Below are positions 1-9,060 of a stretch of DNA of 64,000 bases, piece by piece. The stretch covers positions 434,001-498,000 of the forward strand of contig NZ_JAPEPJ010000001.1 in the NCBI RefSeq assembly GCF_026340255.1. Reading direction: 5' to 3'. Under the pieces are notes generated by a model. It worked only from the letters and a program-made list of their open reading frames with translations. It did no database searches and was not told the DNA's origin. Both the position numbers and the translations under genes were made by a program. This DNA is from Streptomyces sp. NBC_01408. Its GTDB lineage: Bacteria; Actinomycetota; Actinomycetes; Streptomycetales; Streptomycetaceae. Each line of letters opens with the position of its first letter. Position 1 is the first letter of the stretch.

Positions 1-1118
1 CCCTCTAGGCGCTTGACCGCCGCCTCGACCCGCTCGTCGGTGGCCGTGAAGGCGACGCGGACGAAACGCGCGCCCGCCTCCCCGTAGAAGTCGCCCGGCG
101 CGACCAGGATGCCGATCTCCGCCAGGTGGGCGACGGTGTCCCAGCAGGGCTCGTCCCGGGTCACCCACAGGTACAGGCTCGCCTCGCTGTGCTCGACCCG
201 GAAGCCGTGCGCCTCCAGGGCCGTGCGCAGCGCCGCGCGGCGGGCGGCGTAGCGGGCGCGCTGCTCCTCGACGTGGCGGTCGTCGCCGAGGGCCACGACC
301 GTGGCGGCCTGCACCGGGGCGGGGGTCATCATGCCGCCGTGCTTGCGGATCTGGAGCAGCTCGCCGAGGACGTCCGCGTCACCGGCGATGAAGGCGGCCC
401 GGTAGCCGGCCAGGTTGGACCGCTTGGAGAGGGAGTGGACGGCGACGATGCCCTCGTACGAGCCGCCGCACACGTCGTCGTGGAGGACGGAGACGGGCTC
501 GGCCTCCCAGCCCAGCTCCAGGTAGCACTCGTCGCTGAAGAGCAGGATCCCGTGCTCCCGCGCCCAGGCCACGATCCGGATCAGCTCCTCCTTGGAGAGG
601 ACCTTCCCGGTGGGGTTGGACGGGGAGTTGAGCCACAGCAGCTTCACACCGGCCGGGTCGAGCTCGGTGCCCGCGGGGTCACTCGCAAATGTCTCAGCGT
701 CGTAGACGACCGGCTCGGCGCCGCACAGCCGCGCGCCGACCTCGTACGTGGGGTAGGCGAGCCGCGGGTACGCCACCTTGTCGTCGGCTCCGAGGCCCAG
801 CTGGGTCGGCAGCCAGGCCACCAGTTCCTTGGAGCCGACCACCGGCAGGACGTTGCGGTGTCCGGCGGCGGTCGCGCCGAGACGGTCCCGTACCCAGCCC
901 GTGATCGCGTCGCGCAGGGCGGCCGTGCCCCACACCGTGGGGTAGCCCGGGGAGTCCGCGGCGCCGATCAGGGCGCGCTGGATCAGCTCGGGCACCGGGT
1001 CCACGGGGGTGCCGACCGACAGGTCGACGATGCCGTCCGCGTGGGCCGCCGCCGTGGCCTTGTACGGCTCCAGCTTGTCCCAGGGAAAGACGGGAAGACG
1101 GTCGGATACTGCGGCCAC
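1..1118 (-). CDS. dapC: Succinyldiaminopimelate transaminase DapC, C-terminus cut by window edge
   Basis: Fold-type I PLP aminotransferase of the actinobacterial DapC family. It transfers an amino group from glutamate to N-succinyl-2-amino-6-ketopimelate in the lysine/diaminopimelate pathway. The GTG start at 1118 gives MAAVSDRLPVFPWDKL, typical of the family. Other visible signs are the LNSPSNPTG motif, the SDECYLEL segment and the PLP lysine in HSLSKRSNLAGYR. About 372 codons lie inside the window, ending in AVKRLEG; the stop must be just outside. It lies downstream of fdxA on the same strand, but a strong hairpin separates the two, so it probably has its own promoter or depends on readthrough. 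The start is preceded by a GAGAG stretch. Confidence 0.9.
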   Translation of the reverse strand, partial: MAAVSDRLPVFPWDKLEPYKATAAAHADGIVDLSVGTPVDPVPELIQRALIGAADSPGYPTVWGTAALRDAITGWVRDRLGATAAGHRNVLPVVGSKELVAWLPTQLGLGADDKVAYPRLAYPTYEVGARLCGAEPVVYDAETFASDPAGTELDPAGVKLLWLNSPSNPTGKVLSKEELIRIVAWAREHGILLFSDECYLELGWEAEPVSVLHDDVCGGSYEGIVAVHSLSKRSNLAGYRAAFIAGDADVLGELLQIRKHGGMMTPAPVQAATVVALGDDRHVEEQRARYAARRAALRTALEAHGFRVEHSEASLYLWVTRDEPCWDTVAHLAEIGILVAPGDFYGEAGARFVRVAFTATDERVEAAVKRLE

Positions 1119-1165
1119 GGTGCGCTCTGCTCTCTCTGGTGACGGGGTCTGCGGACGGACAAACG

Positions 1166-1205
1166 CCTCGGTCCCGTGCGGCGGGCAAGCCGGACGGGAC
1201 CGAGG
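1166..1205 (-). terminator. Hairpin terminator between fdxA and dapC
   Basis: A perfect 12-bp inverted repeat (CCTCGGTCCCGT / ACGGGACCGAGG) with a 16-nt loop lies just downstream of the fdxA stop codon. It has no T-tract, as is usual in high-GC actinomycetes. Confidence 0.75.
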
Positions 1206-1225
1206 GGCGCTTCTGCCGTGAAAGG

Positions 1226-1555
1226 TCAGTGCTCGCCGTTGATGCCGGCGGGCAGCGCAGCGATGAAGGGGTGATCGCGCTCGATCAGGCCCAGCTTGGA
1301 AGCACCACCGGGCGAACCGAGCTCGTCGAAGAACTCGACGTTCGCCTTGTAGTAGTCCTTCCACTCTTCCGGAGTGTCGTCCTCGTAGAAGATGGCCTCG
1401 ACCGGGCAGACCGGCTCACAGGCACCACAGTCGACGCACTCGTCCGGGTGGATGTACAAGGACCGCTGGCCCTCGTAGATGCAGTCGACGGGGCACTCTT
1501 CGATGCATGCCTTGTCCTTGACGTCGACACAAGGCTCCGCGATGACGTAGGTCAC
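1226..1555 (-). CDS. fdxA: 7Fe ferredoxin FdxA
   Basis: A 109-aa soluble electron carrier of the actinobacterial seven-iron ferredoxin family, carrying one [3Fe-4S] and one [4Fe-4S] cluster. Cluster ligands are visible in CVDVKDKACIEECPVDC near the N-terminus and in CVDCGACEPVCPVEA near residues 40-55. The GTG at 1555 is chosen because GAGGAGG lies about 9 nt upstream and the N-terminus VTYVIAEPCVD is the family's usual one. An in-frame ATG 22 codons earlier has no support. It is divergent from the GNAT gene at 1673. Confidence 0.92.
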   Translation of the reverse strand: MTYVIAEPCVDVKDKACIEECPVDCIYEGQRSLYIHPDECVDCGACEPVCPVEAIFYEDDTPEEWKDYYKANVEFFDELGSPGGASKLGLIERDHPFIAALPAGINGEH

Positions 1556-1672
1556 GCTCTCGTTCCTCCTCGGTAGGGCTTTCCATATCGCGCGGGAGCG
1601 CGGCGTCGTCGATGCCCACACCTAGTATCTCCGTTCCCGGGCACGATCCGAACAGGAGGGGCGGACAGAGCT

Positions 1673-2659
1673 GTGGAAATCACTGCCGGCGGGCTGCTGG
1701 AGGTCCGTATTACCCCGGCTGACGTGGGTAAACGAGTGTCTGTACGACGAGTGGAGGCCGGGCTGAGGGGATCCCCCGAGTTCACCGACACGGTAGGGGT
1801 TCTCACATCCTGGGACGCGGGTGTGCTGCTGATCACAAAAAAGAACGGCCAGTCCGTCCGTATCGCGGAATCGGCGCTGGTCGCGGGCAAGGTCGTGCCC
1901 GCGGCGCCGGCCCGCAGGCGGGGTCCGGCGGCCTCCTTCGAGGAGCTGACGCGGGTCGCCGCGCGGTCCTGGCAGCCTCTGGAGAGCGAGCCGCTGGGCG
2001 AGTGGACGCTGCGCGCGGCCGCCGGTTTCACCCGGCGCGCCAACTCCGTCCTGCCGCTCGGCGACCCCGGGATACCGCTGGACGATGCACTCGCGCGAGT
2101 GACCTCCTGGTACGTGGAACGAGGACTTCCGGCGTATGTGCAGGCCGCGACGGGGGCCGCCGGCACCCAGGAGCTGCTGTGCGCGGAGCTGGAACGCCGG
2201 GGCTGGACGTCCGAGGTGTCGGCGGAGGTACGGATCGGGGCGCTGGCGCCGGTGGGCGACGTGGACGCGCTCGTCGCCGACGCCGTACGTCTGACCCGTG
2301 CCCCGGACGAGGACTGGCTCGGGCGCTACGGCAAGGTCACCGACCCGGCGCTGGCCCGGCGGATGCTGGTCGAGGGGCCGTCGGTGTGGTTCGCGGCGCT
2401 GCCCGGGGGCCGGGCCATCGGGCGGTGCGTGGTGGACGGGCGCTGGGCCGGGTTCGCGGCGGTGACGGTCGACCCCGCGCACCGGCGGGAGGGCCTGGCC
2501 ACCGCGGTGATGGCGGCCCTGGCGCGGCGGGCGCTGGAGGAGGGCGCGTCGGCGGCGTGGCTCCAGGTGGAGACGGACAATGCGGCGGCGCGGGCCCTCT
2601 ACGACGGGCTGGGCTTCGCCACCCACCACACGTACCACCACTACCGGGCGGCGTCGTGA
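1673..2659 (+). CDS. GNAT N-acetyltransferase with N-terminal SH3-like domain
   Basis: A 328-aa protein. Residues 1-65 (MEITAGGLLEVRITPADVGKR...) resemble a small beta-barrel domain that often precedes GNAT domains in Streptomyces. The C-terminal half is an acetyltransferase fold: acetyl-CoA loop HRREGLATAVMAAL, then TDNAAARALYDGLGF. The substrate is unknown. The GTG start at 1673 has AGGAGGGG at 1654-1661. The stop overlaps the GTG of the next gene (GTGA), so the two are probably translationally coupled. Confidence 0.85.
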   Translation: MEITAGGLLEVRITPADVGKRVSVRRVEAGLRGSPEFTDTVGVLTSWDAGVLLITKKNGQSVRIAESALVAGKVVPAAPARRRGPAASFEELTRVAARSWQPLESEPLGEWTLRAAAGFTRRANSVLPLGDPGIPLDDALARVTSWYVERGLPAYVQAATGAAGTQELLCAELERRGWTSEVSAEVRIGALAPVGDVDALVADAVRLTRAPDEDWLGRYGKVTDPALARRMLVEGPSVWFAALPGGRAIGRCVVDGRWAGFAAVTVDPAHRREGLATAVMAALARRALEEGASAAWLQVETDNAAARALYDGLGFATHHTYHHYRAAS

Positions 2660-3450
2660 GCCGGGCGGAGCGGCGGGCCCAGTTCGCGGCGGAGGCCCGC
2701 TCGGAGCGGCCGGACCTCGCGCTGCTGTGCCTGCTGCTGGCGGCGGAGGCCGACCCGGAACTGGACGAACGGGCCATGGACTGGGCCCAGATCGAGCTGG
2801 ACCGGCTGGCCGGGATGCTGCCGTACGGGCTGCGGGAGGGCCGCCAGTGGGCCTCGGCGCTCACGGAACTCCTGGGCGGGCAGCTGGGTTTCCACGGCAC
2901 TCCGGCCGACTACGACCGGCTGTCGTCCTCGCTGCTGCACGAGGTGCTGCGGCGCCGGCGGGGACTGCCGATCCTGTTGTCGGTGGTGTGGCTGGAGGTC
3001 GCCCGGCGCGCGGGGGCGCCGGTGTACGGGCTGGGGCTGCCGGGGCACTTCGTGGTCGGCTTCGGGGATCCGGACGACGGCGTGGTCGTCGACCCCTTCG
3101 CGGGCGGCGCCTCACTGGGCGCCGGGCCGGCGGAACTGGCGGCGGGGCCGCGTACGCCCGCCAGGACGCTGGACATCGTCCTGCGGATCCTGAACAACAT
3201 CCGCGCCTGGGCCTCCGCGCGCCCGGAGGAGTCCGCGGTGGCCCTGTGGGCGCTGGAGCTGTCGCTGCTGCTGCCCTCGCACCCGGCGTCGCTGCGCTAC
3301 GAGCGGGCGCGACTGCTGGTGGAGCGGGGCTCCTTCCAGGAGGGGGCCGCGGAACTGGACGCGTACGCGGAGGTGGTCGCCGCGGTGGACAGCGGCGCGG
3401 CGGCCCTCATCCGCGCCGAGGCCGTCTCCGCTCGCGCTCTGCTGAACTGA
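2656..3450 (+). CDS. SirB1/transglutaminase-like family protein
   Basis: A 264-aa protein of the SirB1 N-terminal (transglutaminase-like) family. Visible family features are SLLHEVLRRRRGLPILLSVVWLEVARRAG, then the GLGLPGHFVVGF segment and a VVDPFAGG stretch, followed by a helical TPR-like C-terminus. The usual nucleophilic cysteine of true transglutaminases is not obvious, so catalysis should not be assumed. The GTG at 2656 overlaps the TGA of the upstream GNAT gene by 4 nt (GTGA); no independent Shine-Dalgarno sequence is needed. The gene is followed by a 440-bp repeat region. Confidence 0.82.
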   Translation: MSRAERRAQFAAEARSERPDLALLCLLLAAEADPELDERAMDWAQIELDRLAGMLPYGLREGRQWASALTELLGGQLGFHGTPADYDRLSSSLLHEVLRRRRGLPILLSVVWLEVARRAGAPVYGLGLPGHFVVGFGDPDDGVVVDPFAGGASLGAGPAELAAGPRTPARTLDIVLRILNNIRAWASARPEESAVALWALELSLLLPSHPASLRYERARLLVERGSFQEGAAELDAYAEVVAAVDSGAAALIRAEAVSARALLN

Positions 3451-3890
3451 CCCCCGTCCGCTGCGCGGGGCCGGGTCCGCCGCGGGGCGGGGCGAGCCTC
3501 GCCGCTGCGCGGGGCCTTCCGGGCGCTGCCCGGACCTGCGCCTCAATCGCCGGCGGGGCTCAAAGACCGGGGCTCCGCCCCGGACCCCGCTCCTCAAACG
3601 CCGGAGGGGCTGGATTCGGCAAACGCCCGAGGGGCTGGATTCGGCAAGCGCCGGAGGGGCGGGGTTCGGCTGATGCCGGCCGCAGGGCACACTCAGCCCC
3701 GCCGGCGATTGAGGCGCGGGGTCCGGGGCGGAGCCCCGGCAGCGGCGCCGCGGGGCGGAACCGGCCTCGTCACGCCTCGCGGAGCCCCGGCGGCGCCGCG
3801 GGGCGGAACCGGCCTCGGCACGCCGCCAGCGTGACGGAGCCCGCGGCCCGGGCTGCGGGACGGGGGCTCCGCGACGACTGCCGCAGGGGG
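3451..3890. repeat. Repeat-filled gap: GC-rich palindromic repeat family, copy cluster 1
   Basis: No credible gene. The gap holds several copies, in both orientations, of a motif made of GCCCCGCCGGCG(A/T)TTGAGG, GCGCGGGGTCC and GGGGCGGAGCCCC. The right-hand copy at about 3696-3745 is the inverse of the left-hand one at about 3541-3590. Between them a shorter unit (CGCCGGAGGGGCTGGATTCGG-like) recurs three times at about 3600-3670. From about 3730 to 3820 the stretch GGCGCCGCGGGGCGGAACC occurs twice. The gap lies between convergent genes, so the palindromes may also terminate transcription. Related copies occur near 37.05, 40.6, 59.98 and 60.4 kb. Confidence 0.8.
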
Positions 3891-5882
3891 CTAGCCGGCG
3901 TTGGTCTCGATGACCGCGGTCCGTTCGGCCGTGTTCTTGCCGCGCAGGGCCGTGCCGAGCGCGCCGGCGACGTCCTGCGGGGTGACGGCGGTCTTCGCGC
4001 CGGTGCCGCGGGTGATCAGGACCCCGTCGAAGGTGTTCCCGTAGGTCTCCTTCAGTGCGTCGAGGTCGAACTTCTCGACCAGGTGACCGTCCACGGCCTG
4101 CATGCTGAGGATGCGGGGCAGGGACTTGCTGCCGAAGGCGATGGACTTGCCGCCCGCCTTGACGACGGCGTTCGCGGACATCGCCGGCTCGGCGAAGCTC
4201 TTCATCGCCCGGTCGAGTTCGGCCTGGTCGATGACCGGCGCCTTGGTGGTGACGGGCAGTTCGACCGCGGTCGACTTGCCGGTGGCGACCATGTCGCGGA
4301 AGGCCTGGGCGACCTGCTCCACGGAGGCGTCCGCGTCGAGGGTGCTGCCGGCCGTGCCGGGGACGGCGACGGCCTTGCCGGTGTCGAACGTGATCGTGCC
4401 CTCGGTGGCCGTGCCGGCGGTGCCCGCGAGCTCCTGGAGCGCGACCTGGAGCTTCTCCTCGTCGCGCGGCAGGACCGGGTCGGCCTTGCGCTCGTTGCCG
4501 AGGAGCGAGCCGATCACGGTGACGGGGTTGTAGTCGCTGCCGGCCGCATTGCGGACGGTGGTCTGGCTGTCCAGGGTCAGGCCGGCCTTCTCGGGCTTCA
4601 GCTCGACCTGCTTGCCGCCGACGCTGAGCTGGAGCGGGGCGGTCGCGCGGGTACCGAAGGCCTTCTGGAGCTTGGCCACGGCCTCGTCGCGGCTGCCGCT
4701 GATGTCGACGCCGAGGACGGTGGTGCCCTTGGGGACGTCGGAGTGGTTCAGGAGCAGCCCGGCGCCGTAGGCCACGCCGAGGAGGGCGACGAGGCCGCCG
4801 CCGAGGAGGACCAGCTTGGAGCGGCCCTTCTTGGCCGGCTTGGCGGCGGCGTTCGGCTTCTGGGCCGCCGGGCGCGCGGCTGCCGGAGCCGGGGCGGGAG
4901 CCGGTACGGGGACCGGTGCCGGGGCGTCCAGTTCGGGGCCGGGCCAGCGGGGTGCCTCGCCGGGGCGCGGGCCGTCGACGGGAACGGTCCCGAAGCCGGG
5001 GCCGCCGGTGGGGCCGGCGGGGACGCCGCCCTGGCTGCCGTAGACGGGGAACGCCTCGGTGACGGGGCCGCCGTCCTCCGGGCCGCCCCCGTACACCGGG
5101 AAGCCCTGGGTCGAGCCCATGCCGGGGCCGCCCGCGTGCGGGCCCGCGGGGGCCGGGGGCTGGGGCTGGGACCGGCCCGGCCCCATGGGGTCCTGGCCGT
5201 AGCCCGCGCCGGAGCCCGCGACCGGCGGGGGCGGGGTGGTCCGCGGCGGGGCGTAGCCCGCGCCCGGCACCGGCGGGGGCGGCGAGGTGCGCGGCGGGGC
5301 GTAGCCCGCGCCGGGTACGGGCGGGGGCGGCGGCGCGGCCGCGGGCGCCGGAGCGGGGGCGGACGCCTGCACGGGCGCGGGCGGCGCGGGCGGCGCGGCC
5401 TTGCGGGGGGCGAACCAGTTGCTGGGCGCCTCCCCCTCGGCCGGGGCGGGCGCGGACGCCGGGCCCGGCCCGGGCGCCGGCTCCGGCGCGGCCTCGATCC
5501 GGGTCGGCTGGGGCGTCGGCCGCGGCGTGAGCCTCGGCTCCGCGGCCGACGGCGTCGGCGGTTGCGGGGCCGGCCGGTCCCCGGCCCCGGCGCCCGCCGC
5601 TTCGGCGGCGCCGGCTCCCATGGCCTTGCGTACGACCACCGGCGGGATCGGCCGCGAACCCGGGATGTTGATCCGGATCCGGGTCGTCAGGGTGGTCTCG
5701 GTCTTGGGCCCGTCGGAATCGGGCGTGGAAGGCTTCGACGTCACAGGGTTCTCCTCCGGGGCGGTCGCCGCAGCGTCCGTGGACGGATACTGGCCGGTTC
5801 CATACGGCGGCGTACCCGAGGGGTAAGCGGCTCCACCGTGCCCCTGGGGCCCGGAGGACGAACTGTCAGTTTCACGACTCAA
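3891..5882 (-). CDS. Membrane-anchored protein with Pro-rich cytoplasmic region and PG_binding_4-like repeats
   Basis: A 663-aa protein. Residues 1-340 are Pro/Ala/Gly-rich, with repeated VPGAGYAPPRTSPPPP units. A KKGRSK stretch then precedes one transmembrane helix (LVLLGGGLVALLGVAYGAGLLL, about residues 357-378). The exported C-terminal half begins VPKGTTVLGVDISG and holds tandem modules resembling the PG_binding_4 domain of VanW and L,D-transpeptidase proteins. No VanW or YkuD catalytic domain follows. A role at the cell wall is inferred. The ATG at 5882 lies 7 nt after a GAGAACC-like stretch. The next gene upstream on this strand, 6078-6461, lies 195 bp away. Confidence 0.75.
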   Translation of the reverse strand: MSRETDSSSSGPQGHGGAAYPSGTPPYGTGQYPSTDAAATAPEENPVTSKPSTPDSDGPKTETTLTTRIRINIPGSRPIPPVVVRKAMGAGAAEAAGAGAGDRPAPQPPTPSAAEPRLTPRPTPQPTRIEAAPEPAPGPGPASAPAPAEGEAPSNWFAPRKAAPPAPPAPVQASAPAPAPAAAPPPPPVPGAGYAPPRTSPPPPVPGAGYAPPRTTPPPPVAGSGAGYGQDPMGPGRSQPQPPAPAGPHAGGPGMGSTQGFPVYGGGPEDGGPVTEAFPVYGSQGGVPAGPTGGPGFGTVPVDGPRPGEAPRWPGPELDAPAPVPVPAPAPAPAAARPAAQKPNAAAKPAKKGRSKLVLLGGGLVALLGVAYGAGLLLNHSDVPKGTTVLGVDISGSRDEAVAKLQKAFGTRATAPLQLSVGGKQVELKPEKAGLTLDSQTTVRNAAGSDYNPVTVIGSLLGNERKADPVLPRDEEKLQVALQELAGTAGTATEGTITFDTGKAVAVPGTAGSTLDADASVEQVAQAFRDMVATGKSTAVELPVTTKAPVIDQAELDRAMKSFAEPAMSANAVVKAGGKSIAFGSKSLPRILSMQAVDGHLVEKFDLDALKETYGNTFDGVLITRGTGAKTAVTPQDVAGALGTALRGKNTAERTAVIETNAG

Positions 5883-6077
5883 GGCAGGTTCTCCCGGTTG
5901 GCTCCGCCGCCCGTCATACCGTGCGCGGGCAGCTCGGCGGCCCGTCCACCATACTGGCCGCCGCCCGGACGCAACTGACCACCGGGAATCAGAGGTTCCC
6001 CATGACCCGGGTCAAACCCCCCTCAAGGGGCGTTCGGACCGCCCTGGACCTGTCCCCCTACGGGGTCCGACACCACG

Positions 6078-6461
6078 TCACTTGGCCGGCCGCGCGGCCT
6101 GAATCGGACGATCCAGCGGCCCGCGCATCGTGGCGCAGATCACAGCGAGTACGGTTCCACCCAAAAGATAGGCGTACATGCCGATACCGGACGAACTGAG
6201 CAGGAAGTCTCCCTCCGCCCTCGGAACGCTGAGCATCACGTACGCGAGGAACCAGCCGGCCGCGGCCCCGCCCACGCCGAGCCCGACGCCGAGGGTGAGC
6301 CGGCCGGCCAGGAACACCCCGAAGAGGGCGAGCAGTCCGAGCAGCAGGCCGGCGGGGAACCACAGCTCCACCACCAGCCAGCCGGCCGCGCCGGTCAGCG
6401 CGCCGGCCGCGAACAGGCCCAGGCAGGCGGCGATCCGCCCCGGTGTCAGTGTCCCGGTCAC
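6078..6461 (-). CDS. Small four-helix membrane protein (DUF6113-like)
   Basis: A 127-aa integral membrane protein with four predicted hydrophobic helices (about residues 8-28, 35-52, 58-78 and 95-112). Its function is unknown. It resembles the DUF6113 proteins that follow mshB in Streptomyces. The GTG at 6461 overlaps the TGA of mshB (GTGA), so translation is probably coupled. A role linked to mycothiol is only a guess from position. Confidence 0.75.
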   Translation of the reverse strand: MTGTLTPGRIAACLGLFAAGALTGAAGWLVVELWFPAGLLLGLLALFGVFLAGRLTLGVGLGVGGAAAGWFLAYVMLSVPRAEGDFLLSSSGIGMYAYLLGGTVLAVICATMRGPLDRPIQAARPAK

Positions 6462-7354
6462 GCCCGCACCCCCGCGAACAGGTCGTGCTCGCGCTCGCCC
6501 GCCGGGACGCCCGGCAGGCCCGCGACCAGTTCGTAGTACTCGCGGGTGAACAGCGGCTGCGCCAGGTCGTTGGAGAGGGCGAAGAAGGGCCCGTCCACGG
6601 CGATCTGGGTGGCGTGGGCCCGCATGGCGGCCGCCTTGGCGGCGACGTAGGGCTCCTCGTCGGCGATCTCGGCGGTGATCCGCTCGTCGGCGACGACCCC
6701 CGGTACGTCGGCCGGTGCGGCCAGACCCGGGAACGGCGCCGCGCCTCCGGCCGCCCGCAGCGCGGCGAAGCCCTGCTCGACCACCGAGAGCGGGACGCGG
6801 TTCCAGTAGATCTTCTCGATCGTGTACGGCGCTCCGAGGTCGCGCCGGTAGGCGCTCTCCGCCGCCAGTTCCGCGGCGCGCATGGCGACCCGGTGGGCCT
6901 GGATGTGGTCGGGGTGCCCGTACCCGCCCTCCGGGTCGTAGGTGACGAGCACCTGCGGGCGCACCTCGCGGACCACTTCGACGAGGTACGCGGCGGCCTC
7001 GTCCACGTCGGCGGACCAGAAGGCCTGCGGGCGCCCGTTCTGCGGGGCCCCCATCATCCCGGAGTCCCGGAAGCGGCCCGGGCCGCCGAGGAACCGGTGG
7101 TCGGTGACGCCCAGTTCGGCCATGGCGGCGGCGAGCTCGCCGACGCGGTGGGCGCCCAGGGCGTCGTCGCGGTCGGCGGCCAGGTGGGCGAGCCCCGGCG
7201 GGATGACCTCGCCCTCCTCGCCGAGGGTGCAGGTCACCAGGGTGACGTGGGCTCCCTCGGCCGCGTATTTGGCCATGGTGACGCCGTTGTTGATCGACTC
7301 GTCGTCCGGGTGCGCGTGCACGAGCAGCAGACGACGGGCGGGAAGACCGTTCAT
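6458..7354 (-). CDS. mshB: Mycothiol biosynthesis deacetylase MshB
   Basis: A 298-aa N-acetyl-GlcN-Ins deacetylase. This zinc enzyme removes the acetyl group from 1-D-myo-inosityl-2-acetamido-2-deoxy-alpha-D-glucopyranoside in mycothiol synthesis. The LmbE/PIG-L signature HAHPDDE is at residues 13-19 (zinc ligands His15 and Asp18), and the third zinc ligand lies in [10 protein letters not shown]. Length and overall sequence fit MshB better than the paralogous Mca. It lies in a cluster with a small membrane protein upstream (23-nt gap) and the DUF6113-like gene downstream (4-nt overlap). Confidence 0.93.
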   Translation of the reverse strand: MNGLPARRLLLVHAHPDDESINNGVTMAKYAAEGAHVTLVTCTLGEEGEVIPPGLAHLAADRDDALGAHRVGELAAAMAELGVTDHRFLGGPGRFRDSGMMGAPQNGRPQAFWSADVDEAAAYLVEVVREVRPQVLVTYDPEGGYGHPDHIQAHRVAMRAAELAAESAYRRDLGAPYTIEKIYWNRVPLSVVEQGFAALRAAGGAAPFPGLAAPADVPGVVADERITAEIADEEPYVAAKAAAMRAHATQIAVDGPFFALSNDLAQPLFTREYYELVAGLPGVPAGEREHDLFAGVRA

Positions 7355-7377
7355 GGGCCTAGCCTACGAGCAGGTCC

Positions 7378-7572
7378 CTAGAACTTGAGGCCACTGATCA
7401 TGCTGGCCACGTTCGAGGTGAGCTGACTGAGGGTCGGCGCCACGGTGGAACTCGCCAGGTAGAAGCCGAGAAGCACGCAGACCACCGCGTGTCCTGCCTT
7501 CAGGCCCGACCTGCGGACCAGCAGGAAGACGATGATCGCCAGCAGCACCACGGCGGAGATCGAGAGTGCCAC
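7378..7572 (-). CDS. 64-aa small membrane protein upstream of mshB
   Basis: A small protein with two hydrophobic stretches (about residues 4-18, AVVLLAIIVFLLVRR, and residues 26-46). It ends in a polar LTSNVASMISGLKF tail. The GTG start at 7572 has GGAGGTG 8 nt upstream, good evidence that it is a real gene. It is co-directional with mshB at a 23-nt distance and probably in the same transcript. Function unknown. Confidence 0.75.
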   Translation of the reverse strand: MALSISAVVLLAIIVFLLVRRSGLKAGHAVVCVLLGFYLASSTVAPTLSQLTSNVASMISGLKF

Positions 7573-7926
7573 GGCGTTTCACCTCCACGTCGAGCGGATA
7601 TCGGTACGCGTATTCGTGCTCGGCAGGAGTCATACCCACCGCGTGCTACGGATCATAACTATCCGTGCCAGCGCATCGATCGAAATCCGGCAGCACGAGG
7701 GGCGCATGCCGCGCACAAGGAGGGGCACGGGGGTGGCCGGCCGGACAGGCGTAACGCCTCCCCGGCCGGCTGTCGGCACCCGCACGGCCGCACGACACCC
7801 AGGCTGCACCGCCCATATCTCGGGGCAGAAACGGGCAAGTTGCCCCTGTGTAAACGGAGTTGACGGAGTGACCCGGGTCACCGGGCCGTGACCGCGCGGG
7901 TGGCCGGAAATGAGCGGTGAGGTGAT
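7573..7926. other. Intergenic region between the mshB cluster and the first oligopeptide operon
   Basis: This 354-bp gap has no convincing gene. It should hold the promoter of the 7572 gene, at roughly 7580-7680 where the sequence is locally AT-richer (GGATCATAACTATCCG). It also holds the 3' end of the first ABC operon. Short palindromes are visible: AGGCGTAACGCCT near 7746 and GACCCGGGTC near 7869. No strong terminator was seen. Confidence 0.5.
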
Positions 7927-9060
7927 CTACTCCTTCTTGAGCGGCCCGGGCGGGTCCGGTGGAGCGGTCGGCGGGGCGGTCGGCGGCGGGGACGGCGGTG
8001 AGGCCGGCGACACGGTCGGCGGCGGGGCCGGCGGCGGGGCCGAGGGCACCACCACCCGCTTCTCCGCCGCGAAGTGACAGGCCGAAGGGTGCGCGGCCGG
8101 GCCCGAGGGGAAGACCGCCGGGACCGCGAGCAGCGGCACCTCCGCCGCGCAGCGCGCCTGGGCCTTCCAGCAGCGGGTGCGGAAGGGGCAGCCCGACGGC
8201 GGGTCGGCCGGTGAGGGCACGTCGCCCGAGAGGATGATCCGCTCGCGGCGGGCGCGGGCCTCCGGGTCGGGGACGGGCACGGCGGAGAGCAGGGCCTGGG
8301 TGTACGGGTGGGTCGGGTGGTCGTAGATCTGGGTGTCGGTGCCGATCTCGACGATCCGGCCCAGGTACATGACGCCGACCCGGTCGGAGATGTGCCGCAC
8401 GATCGAGAGGTCGTGCGCGATGAACACGTACGACAGGTTGAAGTCGCTCTGGAGGCGTTCCAGGAGGTTGATCACCTGGGCCTGGACGGAGACGTCGAGC
8501 GCGGAGACCGGCTCGTCGGCGACGATCACCTCGGGCCGGAGGGCCAGGCCGCGGGCGATGCCGATGCGCTGGCGCTGGCCGCCGGAGAACTGGTGCGGGT
8601 ACCGGTTGATGTACTCCGGGTTCAGGCCGACCACGTCCAGGAGCTCCTGGACCTTGCGCCGCCGGTCGCCCTTGGGGGCGACCTCGGGGTGGATCTCGTA
8701 CGGCTCGCCGATGATGTCGCCGACCGTCATGCGCGGGTTCAGCGAGGTGTACGGGTCCTGGAAGACCATCTGGATGTTGCGGCGGACCGCCTTGAGGGCC
8801 TTGCCGGACAGCTTGGTGATGTCCTCGCCCTTGTACGAGATCGAGCCCGAGGTGGGCCGCTCCAGGTTGACCAGCATCTTGGCCACGGTGGACTTGCCGC
8901 AGCCGGACTCGCCGACGATGCCGAGCGTCTCACCGGGGCGCAGCCCGAAGGAGACCCCGTCGACGGCCTTGACCGAGCCGATCCGCTTGCGGAAGACGAT
9001 GCCCCGGGTCAGCGGGTAGTGCTTGACGAGGTCCTTCACTTCCAGAAGGGACTCAGGCAT
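7927..9060 (-). CDS. Oligopeptide ABC transporter ATPase, OppF type (operon 1)
   Basis: A 377-aa nucleotide-binding subunit of a peptide importer. Walker A is GESGCGKST, the ABC signature LSGGQ-like [17 protein letters not shown], and Walker [13 protein letters not shown]. The C-terminal oligopeptide/dipeptide extension holds four conserved cysteines ([15 protein letters not shown]). Residues after about 340 form a Pro-rich tail missing from the operon 2 paralogue. The start overlaps the end of the upstream ATPase gene by 8 nt (ATGCCTGA). Parts of the gene are nearly identical at DNA level to the paralogue at 14796-15848. Confidence 0.92.
   Translation of the reverse strand: MPESLLEVKDLVKHYPLTRGIVFRKRIGSVKAVDGVSFGLRPGETLGIVGESGCGKSTVAKMLVNLERPTSGSISYKGEDITKLSGKALKAVRRNIQMVFQDPYTSLNPRMTVGDIIGEPYEIHPEVAPKGDRRRKVQELLDVVGLNPEYINRYPHQFSGGQRQRIGIARGLALRPEVIVADEPVSALDVSVQAQVINLLERLQSDFNLSYVFIAHDLSIVRHISDRVGVMYLGRIVEIGTDTQIYDHPTHPYTQALLSAVPVPDPEARARRERIILSGDVPSPADPPSGCPFRTRCWKAQARCAAEVPLLAVPAVFPSGPAAHPSACHFAAEKRVVVPSAPPPAPPPTVSPASPPSPPPTAPPTAPPDPPGPLKKE

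Noticed and set aside
2580..5978. 1132-codon open frame on the plus strand
   Set aside because: It is a GC-rich shadow of the SirB1-like gene, the repeat region and the minus-strand PG_binding_4 gene; composition is Arg/Gly-rich with no family features.
7630..7881. 83-codon ORF in the gap upstream of oligopeptide operon 1's end
   Set aside because: No Shine-Dalgarno sequence, no recognisable domain, atypical composition for a coding gene; overlaps the likely promoter of the 7572 gene.
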